Assembly (NCBI GenBank): GCA_000621985.1
Contig: JHWW01000019.1
Span: 1-44,416, forward strand
Length of the DNA: 44,416 nt
Reading direction: 5' to 3'
DNA from: Lachnospiraceae bacterium V9D3004
GTDB taxonomy: Bacteria; Bacillota; Clostridia; Lachnospirales; Lachnospiraceae
Below the pieces are notes generated by a model. That model made no database searches and was not told the origin of the DNA. It was given only the letters and a program-made list of their open reading frames with translations. Positions within the stretch are counted from its first letter, which is position 1, and the number at the start of each line of letters is the position of its first letter. Shown here piece after piece: positions 8,664 through 17,311 of the stretch. Both the position numbers and the translations under genes were made by a program.

Positions 8664-10352
8664 CTAACTACCAAAACAATCTGCACCGTTTTTTATCTTC
8701 TCCAAAAAATCTTCAACAGGAATAGGTTTTGAATAATAGTACCCTTGTAAACAATGGATGCCGTAATCTCTGATTATATCGCACATTCCGGATGTCTCAA
8801 TTCCTTCTACGCAAACATTCGGTCCAAAGATTCCCGCCAATCCCGTAAACGACTTTAAAAGTTCTTTTTCCAGTTCATCCCGTTCGATATCTCTTACAAA
8901 GCTTCTGTCAATCTTGATCGTATCAAAGGGCAGATTCTTGACGAGACCAACCGATGAAAAACCTGTTCCAAAATCATCAAGTGCCACACGCACCCCCCTG
9001 GAACGAAGTGTAACGATCACATTTCTCAACAATTCCATATCCAACAAACGACAGCGTTCCGTGATCTCAAGACAAAGATGCTCCGGAGCGACACTGCTCT
9101 GTCTGATCAGGTGTAATACAGTATCCGTAAATTCAGCTTTTTCCAATTGGGAATATGAAAGATTGACATTGACAATAAAATCCGGCACATAAGATATGAT
9201 CTTCTTGGCATCTTTAAGTGCTGTCTTCAGTATCCACTCTCCGAGTTCGGGAAATAAAGGATCATTCTCCAAAACCGGAATAAACATATCGGGAGGAACG
9301 ATTCCGTATTCATCACTCTTCCAACGCAAAAGAGCCTCCGCACCTACCACTTTTTCCGTCGTCGCATCCACGACGGGCTGATACAGCAGATAAAAACCTT
9401 TATAATTCTGTGTGATCGAGGCTCTGATCGCATGAAGCTTCTCGATCCTCTCCCTACTCTCTTCCGTAAGCTCATTATTGAATCTGACCAGATCACCATG
9501 TTTATTTATCTTTGATTCCTGATAAGCAAAATTCAAACAGGCATACACCGTCTGGTCATCTACATTAAAATCATCCAGTACAAGCATTCCGGCATTCAGT
9601 TCAAGTGTAAAATCCTGTCCATCCAGTCTTATGCCTTCACGATAATGTGAGCGAAGATCATAATATAATCCGGCAAATTCTTCTTCACTTTGCATAGCAG
9701 AAATAACGGCAAAGCGTGACCCGTCCAGGCGGTATGTCCCACCCCTGTTAGTAACATTATCCATAAGATATCTGCCGAGATTCTGAAGAATCTTATTTCC
9801 GACATGATATCCATATACTTCATTGATCTCCGTCAGTTTGGATATTCCTGCCATTCCTATCTTTATCGGAGTCTTATTTCGTATGTATGACTGCAGATCC
9901 GAGAAAAAACCGTACTGATTACGCAGACCTGTCAAAGTATCTATATGACTCTTCTGACTATGATTTCTGATGGCTCCGACAAAGAACAGCGGGTTGCCAT
10001 ATTCGTCATTAAGCACAGTCCCTCGACAGGTACACAAGTCACACTCACCATCCGGACGTAACGCACGATATTGCATGTCATGTCCGGACTGTTCACCGCT
10101 GAATATTGCTTCCATACCATCATGGTAAGCCTGTCTGTCTTCAGGATGAATATGCTCTTCCCAGATCTTACCGGCGCAATACATATACTCCGATGGCAAG
10201 CCAAATGCTTCCACCAGTTCCTTCGACCATCTGGAATAATCATATCTCATATCACAGATAAATACATATGTATCATCTGCTATAATGTCATAACTCTCAT
10301 ATAGAGCATCAAGGTGTCTTTTAGCCTCAGGTGTAATATTATTATCTGTCAT
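8664..10352 (-). CDS. PAS-GGDEF(degenerate)-EAL cyclic di-GMP phosphodiesterase
   Basis: 562 residues, no membrane segments. A PAS fold (about 20-130, with a PEDRQAYHDGMEAIFSG segment and C-terminal YRALRPDGE) is followed by a GGDEF domain (about 138-300). There the active loop is YRLDGSRFAV, so the cyclase signature is lost. The EAL domain (about 312-555) keeps GAEALLRW, NVNLSYSQL, CLEITERC, LDDFGTGFSS, IKIDRSFV and CVEGIET, so metal and catalytic residues look intact. Expected role: cytosolic breakdown of cyclic di-GMP controlled by the PAS and the degenerate GGDEF. It may balance the two cyclases 4-8 kb away. GAGG precedes the ATG. Confidence 0.9.
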   Translation of the reverse strand: MTDNNITPEAKRHLDALYESYDIIADDTYVFICDMRYDYSRWSKELVEAFGLPSEYMYCAGKIWEEHIHPEDRQAYHDGMEAIFSGEQSGHDMQYRALRPDGECDLCTCRGTVLNDEYGNPLFFVGAIRNHSQKSHIDTLTGLRNQYGFFSDLQSYIRNKTPIKIGMAGISKLTEINEVYGYHVGNKILQNLGRYLMDNVTNRGGTYRLDGSRFAVISAMQSEEEFAGLYYDLRSHYREGIRLDGQDFTLELNAGMLVLDDFNVDDQTVYACLNFAYQESKINKHGDLVRFNNELTEESRERIEKLHAIRASITQNYKGFYLLYQPVVDATTEKVVGAEALLRWKSDEYGIVPPDMFIPVLENDPLFPELGEWILKTALKDAKKIISYVPDFIVNVNLSYSQLEKAEFTDTVLHLIRQSSVAPEHLCLEITERCRLLDMELLRNVIVTLRSRGVRVALDDFGTGFSSVGLVKNLPFDTIKIDRSFVRDIERDELEKELLKSFTGLAGIFGPNVCVEGIETSGMCDIIRDYGIHCLQGYYYSKPIPVEDFLEKIKNGADCFGS

Positions 10353-10450
10353 ATTCTTATACCTCGAATTCGATAATCTCTAACTATGAAAGAATTATAA
10401 CATAAATCTGTACAAAATACATAATTATCTTTAAAAAACATTAAACCGGA

Positions 10451-10954
10451 TTACAATATCCCCATTCTTCGCATAACATTACTTCCTTCATTTTTTAACC
10501 ATTTAACCTGCTTCCTGTAGTCCGGTAGTACCTTCTCTACCTCTCTCCAAAAATCTTTTGAATGATTCATTTGCTTTCTGTGACACAATTCATGAACCAC
10601 AACACCTCCATCATTGTATGTCCACCACAATATCGACATACCGGACAGAGTATATATTCCATCCCATGTAAGTGTTACCCACATAGGATACTCATCTGTT
10701 CCCCAGCAATTCCAGCTCGTACCCGCAACTGCTCCTGCAAGTTCACCGTCATTAATTCTGTCAGTAGACACACCACCATAGATGTTGGTGGATTTTGCAT
10801 CGGCCTTAGCCAATAGTGCAACGTTCTGTTTTTCATCATCACTGCCTGCCTTTGCAGTATTAACAGTATTACGTGGAAGCTGTCCCGTTAATACCATCGC
10901 CAGAGTCAGTACGATAGCCAGTCCCCTCTTTAACAAAGTCTTTCTTTTTTTCAT
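10451..10954 (-). pseudogene. Chimeric remnant: secreted discoidin-like N-terminus fused to YgjP-type metallopeptidase tail
   Basis: 167 residues built from two unrelated pieces. Residues 1-36 are a signal peptide (MKKRKTLLKRGLAIVLTLAM and an A-K-A cleavage region). Residues ~43-112 (NVALLAKADAKSTNIYGG, RINDG, WVTLTW, MSILWW) match a discoidin/F5-8C type carbohydrate-binding start, as in secreted glycosidases. From ~118 the sequence is VVVHELCHRKQMNHSKDFW, the zinc site and tail of the cytosolic YgjP/DUF45 metallopeptidase family. The join (TYNDGG-VVVHEL) is in frame. A zinc-site fragment following a secretion signal is unlikely to be native, so a deletion fusing two genes is inferred. Its start lies only four bases after the AlkD-type gene. 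Confidence 0.72.
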
Positions 10955-10958
10955 TTGT

Positions 10959-11663
10959 CTAACCCCTTTTCCTTGCAGGTTTCACCTTCAATGTCTTAAG
11001 ATACGCCTTTTGTTCATCGGTGATCCGATAACTTTCCACACTTTTTTGGATTGTCTTATTATGTACCCAATCACTAAGTCTCTTTTCTTCAAGATATGGT
11101 AAAACCGATTCATACTGCTTTGCCAGAGCGGTTGCAAAATACCATGCGATCATCATGTTGACGTAATATTCCTCCGATCTTACCTCTGCCACCATATCCG
11201 CATATTCCGTGTCGAATCTGTCATTAAGAAAATGCTCCATCAACATTCCGATCGCAAACCTGACGGTGTAGGTTTTATCGGATCTTATCCACTCTCTGAT
11301 ATATGGGAGCAATCTCTCCGGTTCCTTTTTGAATGCTTTCGGAGAAAGCTGGTCACATGTGGCCCAGTTATCAATGACTGGCAAAAATGCCTCAATATCC
11401 GCCATACACTTATCAAAATCTTTCTCCAACGATATCACAAAAGCATGCAGCTGGTCTTCATCAAAATACCGGTGAGGCAGATCCGCCAGAAATTCTGTTC
11501 TGTCAGGATCTTTGTGTATATTTTTTGCAAAAGTACGAAGCGCCGGTGTTCTGACGCCGATGATTCTGTCGGCATCTACCGTTGGTATGATTTTCACCTG
11601 CATGGCAGCATACTTCTTATCCTGCATCTTAAAAAGTTCCGCCACAATTTCTTCTTTTTTCAT
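10959..11663 (-). CDS. AlkD-type DNA alkylation repair protein
   Basis: 234 residues. The HEAT-like helical repeats of the AlkC/AlkD family are recognisable: IIGVRTPALRTFAKNI, RYFDEDQLHAFVISL, NWATCDQLSPKAF, RFAIGMLMEHFL, YYVNMMIAWYFATAL and KTIQKSVESYRI. The WAxxD (NWATCD) and the Trp in MIAWYF correspond to the DNA-base-facing residues of AlkD glycosylases. Expected to remove cationic alkylated purines such as 3-methyladenine. GAGG precedes the ATG. The chimeric remnant follows immediately and probably shares its transcript. Confidence 0.87.
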   Translation of the reverse strand: MKKEEIVAELFKMQDKKYAAMQVKIIPTVDADRIIGVRTPALRTFAKNIHKDPDRTEFLADLPHRYFDEDQLHAFVISLEKDFDKCMADIEAFLPVIDNWATCDQLSPKAFKKEPERLLPYIREWIRSDKTYTVRFAIGMLMEHFLNDRFDTEYADMVAEVRSEEYYVNMMIAWYFATALAKQYESVLPYLEEKRLSDWVHNKTIQKSVESYRITDEQKAYLKTLKVKPARKRG

Positions 11664-11775
11664 TAATATTTCCTCAACTTTCTGATCTTTAGAATAAAGA
11701 TATCTTTAATGCTTTATCTTTCCTGTTTTTCACATTCACCATTAATCTTCCTTAAGCTACCGGATTTGCAATCAT

Positions 11776-11979
11776 TTATGCCATTCCTGCGTACTCATAA
11801 CCGGCTTCCGTAACAGCAGCTTTGATAAGCGCCTCATCAACATCCTTTGTATTGGTGACAGTTACAAGATTCTCCTCATGTGAAGCAGTTGCTGATTCTA
11901 TTCCGTCAATTGCCTCAAGAGCTTTCTTTACATGAGCCTCACAGTGTGCACACATCATTCCGTTTACTTTAATCTTCAT
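11776..11979 (-). CDS. copZ: Internal start: CopZ-like copper chaperone within copA
   Basis: An in-frame ATG at 11979 is preceded by GAAAAGGAGATCAGAAAA: AAGGAG (11994-11989) stands 9 nt from the ATG, a strong and well-placed ribosome site inside coding sequence. Translation from here gives a 67-residue protein ([20 protein letters not shown] to the shared stop), which is exactly a stand-alone CopZ-type Cu(I) chaperone with its MxCxxC site and no extra residues. The preceding codons form a charged linker, as if an original copA stop had been lost and two genes joined. Both the 878-residue pump and free chaperone are probably made. CopA-derived chaperones are known elsewhere through frameshifting; this is a different route, inferred here. 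Confidence 0.6.
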   Translation of the reverse strand: MKIKVNGMMCAHCEAHVKKALEAIDGIESATASHEENLVTVTNTKDVDEALIKAAVTEAGYEYAGMA

Positions 11980-14412
11980 TTTTCTGATCTCCTTTTCATT
12001 TTTTTCATTCACTTTTTTATCATATAATTTTTTATTATTTTCTTCTATATCTTTATCAGCCTTAACATCTGTTGGCTGTATGATACCGTGTACTTTAAGC
12101 CAGTTAAGTCTCAGTGCATTGGATACTACGCAAAAGCTCGACAGTCCCATAGCCGCTGCTCCAAACATCGGATTAAGTGTCCAACCGAAAGCCGCCACAT
12201 AGCAGCCTGCCGCAAGAGGAATACCGATCACATTGTAGAAAAATGCCCAGAAAAGATTCTCATGGATATTCCGTATTGTTGCCCTTGAGATTCTGATGGC
12301 TGCTGCTACATCAAGAATACTACTCTTCATAAGCACAACGTCTGCTGCATCTATGGCAATGTCTGTTCCTGCTCCGATCGCGATTCCAACGTCTGCTCTT
12401 GTAAGAGCCGGTGCATCATTTATTCCATCGCCAACCATGGCAACTTTGCCTTTCTCCATAAGCTTTCTTATAACAGCTTCTTTTCCGTCAGGAAGTACGC
12501 CCGCAACGACTTCATGTACTCCGGCCTGCTTTGCGATCGCTCCGGCTGTGATCTCATTGTCGCCGGTCAGCATCACAACATGGATACCCATTTTTTTAAG
12601 TTCATTTACTGCCTGAGGCGTATCCTCCTTTATGGTGTCGGCAACCGCAATTATCCCGATAAACTTGTTATCTTTTGTGAAAATAACAGGAGTCCTGCCC
12701 TGTGCGGACAGCTCATCCATGCACTGAAATGCACTTATTTCTTTATTATCTTCGTTATCCCCGTAAATAAAATTAACTGATAACTCACCTAACGTTGAAT
12801 TGTTTCCTAAAATGCCTGTTATGAATCTGGAATTACCTCCTGACACCAACGAACCGTTAAGTTTTGCCTGTAGTCCGTTGCCTGACAACACTTCAAATTC
12901 CGTTGTTTCCTTCAAGCATATATCACGTTCTTTTGCATGATCGATTATCGCTTTTGAGATAGGATGCTCACTCTTTGACTCCAGTGCGTAGGCTATGGTT
13001 AACAGTTCATTTTCACTGATTCCGTCTGCAGGGATAATATCTGTAACCCGCATAACACCTGTAGTTATAGTTCCTGTCTTATCAAGAGCCACTATCCGTA
13101 CTTTTCCCGTAAGCTCCTGTACTGCTGCTGTCTTATATAAGATTCCGTTTCGGGCGCCTACACCGTTTCCAACCATGATCGCCACAGGAGTTGCAAGACC
13201 CAGAGCACATGGACAGCTGATCACCAGTACTGATACAGCTCTTGCCATTGCATAGCCGAATGTTTGTCCCAAAAGCACCCACACAATAAATGTGACAAAT
13301 GCGATTCCGATCACTACCGGCACAAACACACCCGATACTCTGTCGGCAATCTTGGCGATCGGTGCTTTGGTTGCCGCAGCATCACTTACCATTCTTATGA
13401 TCCCTGCAAGAGTAGTATCCTCACCGACTCTCGCAGCTTCACACACCATATATCCTGAAGTATTGATTGTTGCTGCAGAAACCCTGTCGCCTGTCTGCTT
13501 TTCCACGGGAACGCTCTCTCCTGTAAGTGCAGACTCGTTAACGGCACTCTCTCCTTCTTTTACGATACCGTCTACGGGTATGCCATCTCCCGGCCTTACA
13601 ACAAATCTGTCTCCAACTTTTACTTCATCTACAGAGACAGTTTTCTCAGTATCACCGTCCAGAATAACGGCAGTCTTTGGTGCAAGTTTCATGAGAGATT
13701 TAAGGGCATCCGTGGTTTTTCCTTTTGATCTTGCCTCAAGTGTTTTTCCAAATGTGATCAACGTCAGGATCGTTGCTGCAGATTCAAAATAAAATTGATC
13801 CATGTAATACATCATCTGATCTGCATTTCCCTCCATCACTGCACCTGTCATGGCAAAAAGAGCGTATATGCTGTATGCATATGAAACTGTGGCTCCAAGC
13901 GCTACCAAAGTATCCATGTTCGGAGACATGTGAACAAGCCCCTTAAAACCACTGATAAAAAACTTCTGATTTATTACCATGATGATCCCGGCTATAAGCA
14001 GCTCGTATAACCCCATAGCCACATGATTGCCATCAAGAAATGACGGTAACGGCAGATTCCACAGCATATGCCCCATTGAAACATACATTAATGGGATCAG
14101 AAGGATGACTGAAGCTACAAGTCTCTTTTTTAATATCGGTGATTCTGTATCCTTTAGAGAATCCTCATATTCTTCTGTACCTGCCGTTATGTTAAGCCGA
14201 TCATTCTTCGCGGATGCCTTAAGGCTTGCTCCGTAGCCGGCCTTTTCAACCGCTCTTATTATCTCTTCCGAAGATGCGCTTCCCATAACACCCATAGAGT
14301 TTGTAAGAAGACTTACAGCACAGCTTTCAACGCCGTCTACGGCATTTACTGCTTTCTCGACTCTTGCCTGGCATGCAGCGCAGCTCATTCCTGTTACATT
14401 ATATTGTTCCAT
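11776..14412 (-). CDS. copA: Copper-exporting P1B ATPase CopA with C-terminal CopZ-like domain
   Basis: 878 residues. An N-terminal heavy-metal domain carries MSCAAC (Cys11/Cys14). The membrane core has the copper channel motif [11 protein letters not shown], then phosphorylation site DKTGTIT, the HP motif SEHPISKAI, the TGES actuator loop and hinge [10 protein letters not shown], so the pump looks functional. After the last membrane segments a Lys/Glu/Asn-rich linker (about 785-811) leads into a second complete heavy-metal domain (residues 812-878, Cys821/Cys824 in MMCAHC). That domain has its own internal start (see separate entry). The gene lies 8 bp after csoR in a copper-induced operon. 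Role: ATP-driven Cu(I) export across the membrane. Confidence 0.96.
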   Translation of the reverse strand: MEQYNVTGMSCAACQARVEKAVNAVDGVESCAVSLLTNSMGVMGSASSEEIIRAVEKAGYGASLKASAKNDRLNITAGTEEYEDSLKDTESPILKKRLVASVILLIPLMYVSMGHMLWNLPLPSFLDGNHVAMGLYELLIAGIIMVINQKFFISGFKGLVHMSPNMDTLVALGATVSYAYSIYALFAMTGAVMEGNADQMMYYMDQFYFESAATILTLITFGKTLEARSKGKTTDALKSLMKLAPKTAVILDGDTEKTVSVDEVKVGDRFVVRPGDGIPVDGIVKEGESAVNESALTGESVPVEKQTGDRVSAATINTSGYMVCEAARVGEDTTLAGIIRMVSDAAATKAPIAKIADRVSGVFVPVVIGIAFVTFIVWVLLGQTFGYAMARAVSVLVISCPCALGLATPVAIMVGNGVGARNGILYKTAAVQELTGKVRIVALDKTGTITTGVMRVTDIIPADGISENELLTIAYALESKSEHPISKAIIDHAKERDICLKETTEFEVLSGNGLQAKLNGSLVSGGNSRFITGILGNNSTLGELSVNFIYGDNEDNKEISAFQCMDELSAQGRTPVIFTKDNKFIGIIAVADTIKEDTPQAVNELKKMGIHVVMLTGDNEITAGAIAKQAGVHEVVAGVLPDGKEAVIRKLMEKGKVAMVGDGINDAPALTRADVGIAIGAGTDIAIDAADVVLMKSSILDVAAAIRISRATIRNIHENLFWAFFYNVIGIPLAAGCYVAAFGWTLNPMFGAAAMGLSSFCVVSNALRLNWLKVHGIIQPTDVKADKDIEENNKKLYDKKVNEKNEKEIRKMKIKVNGMMCAHCEAHVKKALEAIDGIESATASHEENLVTVTNTKDVDEALIKAAVTEAGYEYAGMA

Positions 14413-14420
14413 ATTCCCTC

Positions 14421-14756
14421 TTACCTCATGAGCTTTTGCAGCGTAACCACAAGCTCGTCAATAATCTCATCATTGCCTTCACGAATATTGTCAGCCACAC
14501 AGGTTCTCATATGATCAGCCAGAAGAACCTTATTAAAACTGTTAAGGGCACTGGTAATGGCTGACACCTGCATCAGAATGTCAGTACAGTATGCATCTTT
14601 TTCAAGCATCCCTTCAACACCGCGGACCTGACCTTCTATTCTTTTCAGTCTGTTCATCAGATCTTTTTTTTGCTTCTCATCCCTGTCTTTATGTTTGCCG
14701 GAGCAATGTGGGCAGGAACCATTCATATCTTCCATATTATTATCGTTATCAGACAT
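14421..14756 (-). CDS. csoR: CsoR-family copper-sensing repressor
   Basis: 111 residues, all-helical DUF156 protein: [52 protein letters not shown]. The Cu(I) ligand triad Cys (DAYCTD), His (DHMRTC) and Cys (HMRTC) is complete. An N-terminal extension with [10 protein letters not shown] adds a possible extra metal site. It heads the operon with copA. Derepression by Cu(I) is expected to raise copA. GGAG precedes the ATG. Confidence 0.95.
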   Translation of the reverse strand: MSDNDNNMEDMNGSCPHCSGKHKDRDEKQKKDLMNRLKRIEGQVRGVEGMLEKDAYCTDILMQVSAITSALNSFNKVLLADHMRTCVADNIREGNDEIIDELVVTLQKLMR

Positions 14757-14772
14757 ATATTTCTCCTCAAAA

Positions 14773-14832
14773 ATACCCCACTGGGGTATACTGGTTTTCT
14801 ACCAATATATACCCTGGTGGGGTATTTGTCAA
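14773..14832 (-). promoter_or_regulatory. csoR-copA promoter with two CsoR operators
   Basis: Minus-strand TTGACA (14832-14827), a 17-bp spacer and TATATT (14809-14804). One GC-centred palindrome, ATACCCTGGTGGGGTAT (14809-14825), fills the spacer; a second, ATACCCCACTGGGGTAT (14773-14789), lies just downstream of the start. Both match the TACCCC/GGGGTA form of known CsoR sites. Binding at both should block polymerase until Cu(I) is bound. Confidence 0.87.
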
Positions 14833-15093
14833 TTATTTTTTTTCTTCCATATTATCAGTCCGGATATTCCGATAATTACAATAACGACAACCGCTATCCA
14901 CACAGCCGGGCTGATTCAGGCTGAATCTGGCACTATCGGCAATATCACCGACTATGATAGAGGTTTCAAGATCATCCCCGGCATAACCAGTTGATGTGTT
15001 CGGTCCCTGCAGATAACTCAGAGTAGCGAAGTTCGATGAGGAACGTTCACAAGCCTCTGTCATTGACCTGTAGGCAATGATACCATAATTCAT
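14833..15093 (-). pseudogene. Degraded stretch with a membrane-anchor-like tail
   Basis: The stretch 14833-15138 holds no gene I can support. One open frame (86 codons, 14833-15093) has no recognisable family. A different minus frame near 14843-14908 reads PAVWIAVVV, IIGISGLIIWKKK, which resembles a C-terminal membrane anchor with a basic stop-transfer tail, preceded by an in-frame stop. This suggests the last piece of a lost surface or secreted protein. Confidence is low. Confidence 0.3.
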
Positions 15094-15138
15094 TGCATCA
15101 TCAACGACAAACTACTAATTCTTTTCATAACAATTCTC

Positions 15139-15531
15139 TCAATTCAATTCCATTATTTCTCCATATATCATAACTGCATTTCGAACACACTCTTCACAAG
15201 AACACAGGGGTTTTCCGTCTGTAAGAGTTTTCAAATCCTTACATTTTATGGCTCCGCATCTATCACGAAATGTCTCTTGTATCTGTCTTGTGATCTTCAA
15301 AGTACCATTTCCTTCTGTCTTTAATCCGGCAATCATGCCGACGCCAATGAGCGCTCCACACGTAGCTTCAAGATTACCCATACCTGCGCAGAATCCGGCT
15401 GTTATCTGTTTTAACTGATCATCTGTCAGACTTGTTTGATCAGCAAGAACAGCGGTAACTGCCTGCGAACAGTTATAACCTCCCGATAACTTCAGTTCTA
15501 CTGCCTTAACGGCTCTTTCAGTTATTGTCAT
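15139..15531 (-). CDS. C_GCAxxG_C_C family redox-active protein
   Basis: 130 residues with the defining cysteine pattern: GGYNCSQAV, GFCAGMGNLEATCGALIG, then RCGAIKCKDL and LCSCEECVRNA. Members are small cytosolic proteins thought to carry a redox-active disulfide or metal centre, often near iron or copper genes. It lies 380 bp upstream of the csoR promoter but is not in that operon. AAAGGAGA precedes the ATG. Exact function unknown for the family. Confidence 0.87.
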   Translation of the reverse strand: MTITERAVKAVELKLSGGYNCSQAVTAVLADQTSLTDDQLKQITAGFCAGMGNLEATCGALIGVGMIAGLKTEGNGTLKITRQIQETFRDRCGAIKCKDLKTLTDGKPLCSCEECVRNAVMIYGEIMELN

Positions 15532-15645
15532 ATCCGGTCTCCTTTCTCTCCTACCTCATTGCCTTATTCTATTCTTGTCAATAGGGTACAGAATTTTATC
15601 AGAATTCCTGACCATTTCACGTACATATATAGCATACTCGAATAG

Positions 15646-15803
15646 CTATGTCGTCAACTCTATTTGATTGCCTTCAATTCCGATGATACAGCTTTCATAA
15701 TATCCGTCCCCTGTGATCCGCGGACCGCTTATTACCTCATAGCCGTCCTGTTTCAATCGTGCCGTGAGTTCATCTACTTTCTCCCTGCTTTCGACAGAAA
15801 ATA
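15646..15803 (-). pseudogene. C-terminal fragment of a glyoxalase-fold gene (copy of the gene at 28016-28399)
   Basis: The DNA matches 28016-28173 with scattered substitutions: same stop context (QIELT-stop), [16 protein letters not shown], and [12 protein letters not shown]. At about 15803 the match jumps to the bases around the start of the intact gene (TTCATGATCTTATT) and then to about 28497 inside the neighbouring MFS gene (CTATGTGTTCCTGCAA). So this is an older duplicate of the MFS-glyoxalase pair that has lost most of both genes by at least two deletions. From 15840 to 15959 only short fragments remain, including a 19-codon frame near 15873-15932. Confidence 0.8.
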
Positions 15804-15959
15804 TTTCATGATCTTATTACTCCTATGTGTTCCTGCAATATTCTGATCGAAATGTTTTCAGTTACTTAACTATACTTTTTCTTTATCCTTCCATGCCTCA
15901 AACTGCTCCAATGCCAGTCTTTCCATCATCTTCGATACCTCCGAAAAGATTCTATGCAA

Positions 15960-16487
15960 TCATAATAGCATGTTATGGACGAATATTCTAGATGTCATTG
16001 CGTTTTTGGGAGGAATAATGTGAGAGAATAATCTTTCGCTTGTTATTATAGTAAGCTGATAGCATTCCAGTACCTTCTCCAAAGTATCTTTCGGTATTGC
16101 ATTATGGTTGTAATTATATATAACATAATCTATATACTCGTAGGGAATAACTATTTCATTACCGGCAACATTTAATCGCGAATTGCCTCCAATGCTCTTA
16201 AGAAGAACATAGCTCTTGAGTTCTCCAAGGTTATTCCCTTCACCAATTTCATATGCTTCGCATCCATTTCTGAGCATGTTTGCATACATCGCCTCGGCAG
16301 AATCTGAATAAATGGCGTGCAGTTCATCTATGATCTCCTCATCAGATATACAATGAACAGACCCATCAGAAATCTTCGTATCTAACCACTCGGGAGAATC
16401 GCCGATATCATGCCTGGCCAGTTCTGTCCTTATCTGTTCGTGGCAATAAAACCGATATTCAGGCAGTTCCATTACCCGATCGATCAT
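15960..16487 (-). CDS. Hypothetical protein
   Basis: 175 residues; family not recognised. The N-terminal third (MELPEYRFYCHEQIRTELAR, DSPEWLDTKI) looks helical and cytosolic; there is no signal peptide. The C-terminal region (VIYNYNHNAIPKDTLEKVLE) has no known motif. It begins 20 bp upstream of the frameshifted HNH pseudogene end and follows none of the operons around it. The ribosome site (AGGATG) is weak. Surrounded by pseudogenes, it may be prophage or genomic-island cargo. Confidence 0.5.
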   Translation of the reverse strand: MIDRVMELPEYRFYCHEQIRTELARHDIGDSPEWLDTKISDGSVHCISDEEIIDELHAIYSDSAEAMYANMLRNGCEAYEIGEGNNLGELKSYVLLKSIGGNSRLNVAGNEIVIPYEYIDYVIYNYNHNAIPKDTLEKVLECYQLTIITSERLFSHIIPPKNAMTSRIFVHNMLL

Positions 16488-16575
16488 TTTATTCTGATCA
16501 TCCTTTCTAAAAACATGATGGCTCTATTCGGGTAACCATTTTAGTTACTATAGCATAGGGATTTTCATTTTCAAT

Positions 16576-17028
16576 TTCGCGATTTTGCACGCGAGACCCC
16601 CGCGCCGTTCCCTGGAAGCCATACCTGTAGAGATTTCGATCACCCCCCCTGGGGTGCGTCCTACAGTGCCGTCCTCCCCAGTAATCGCCTCTCTTTTCGT
16701 GGATCTGTGAGTGACATGACTTGCACAGCGCGATCAGATTGCTCCGATCGTGAGTGCCACTTTCACTCAGCGGCTTCTTATGGTGGATCTCCTGTGTTTC
16801 CACGATGATCCCACGCTCAAAACAGAGCTCGCAAAAGGGATGCTCCGTAGCATACTTGTCACGTATCCTCTTCCATGCCCGGCCATATCTCTTCTTCGTA
16901 GCTTTATCTCTGCCGTACTTTTCATAATTGCTGTTGACACTTCTGCTGATGCTCCGGACAATAACGCCCGTCCGTCAGATTAGGACAGCCCAGATATGAG
17001 CACGGCCTTTTCGGTTTCATTGACATAT
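16576..17028 (-). pseudogene. Phage HNH endonuclease gene, frameshifted
   Basis: Homologue of the intact HNH gene at 37653-38024. The HNH core is readable (EIHHKKPLSESGTHDRSNLI, ALCKSCHSQIH) but the N-terminal zinc-ribbon part is in another frame. At about 16942-16945 the sequence reads TTGACACTTCTG where the intact copy has TTGACCTTCTG, a one-base insertion. HNH proteins of this type sit directly before the terminase small subunit in tailed phages and assist packaging. The copy is roughly 85-88% identical to its partner by eye, so the two diverged long ago. Confidence 0.82.
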
Positions 17029-17030
17029 AC

Positions 17031-17311
17031 ATCACGTATAATCCAATTATCAGTTGATGATTGGATTTTCTCCTTTCTCCCAGGTTCTACTGGGTAATTC
17101 AATCTCTATCTGATATATTTATTAAGGCGCTGTGGATCTGTACCTATACACATACAGCTTTGACTGGTTGGAGATGACTCAGACCACAGCTTTTCGTCTA
17201 TTACTGTTAATCAGTTTGTTAACGCTTTGACGTTTCTATTTACGTGATTACACAGCCGGATTCTCTGTGGAAGACAGCAGCGCCAAATCTTATACTCAAG
17301 GAGGTACCACT
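17031..17311 (+). ncRNA. Candidate IS110 bridge RNA region
   Basis: The non-coding leader between the IS left end and the transposase contains successive stem-loops: AATCCAAT/ATTGGATT (17040-17067, with an inner ATCA-GT-TGAT), CCCAG/CTGGG (17079-17094), and TGGTTGGAG/CTCAGACCA (17165-17186, 8 of 9 pairs). IS110 elements of the IS621 type transcribe such a leader as a bridge RNA that pairs with donor and target DNA. The leader is almost identical in the second, transposase-less copy. RNA status is inference; loop-target pairing could not be assigned by eye. Confidence 0.45.

Noticed and set aside
10394-10399. TATAAT before the PAS-GGDEF-EAL gene
   Set aside because: A good -10 hexamer, but no -35 at an acceptable distance; too weak for a promoter entry.
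12088-13792. Plus-strand open frames across copA
   Set aside because: Low-complexity Ser/Thr/Pro readings antisense to a well-defined P-type ATPase.
15660-15846. 60-codon plus-strand frame
   Set aside because: Antisense to the glyoxalase fossil; explained by the duplicate.
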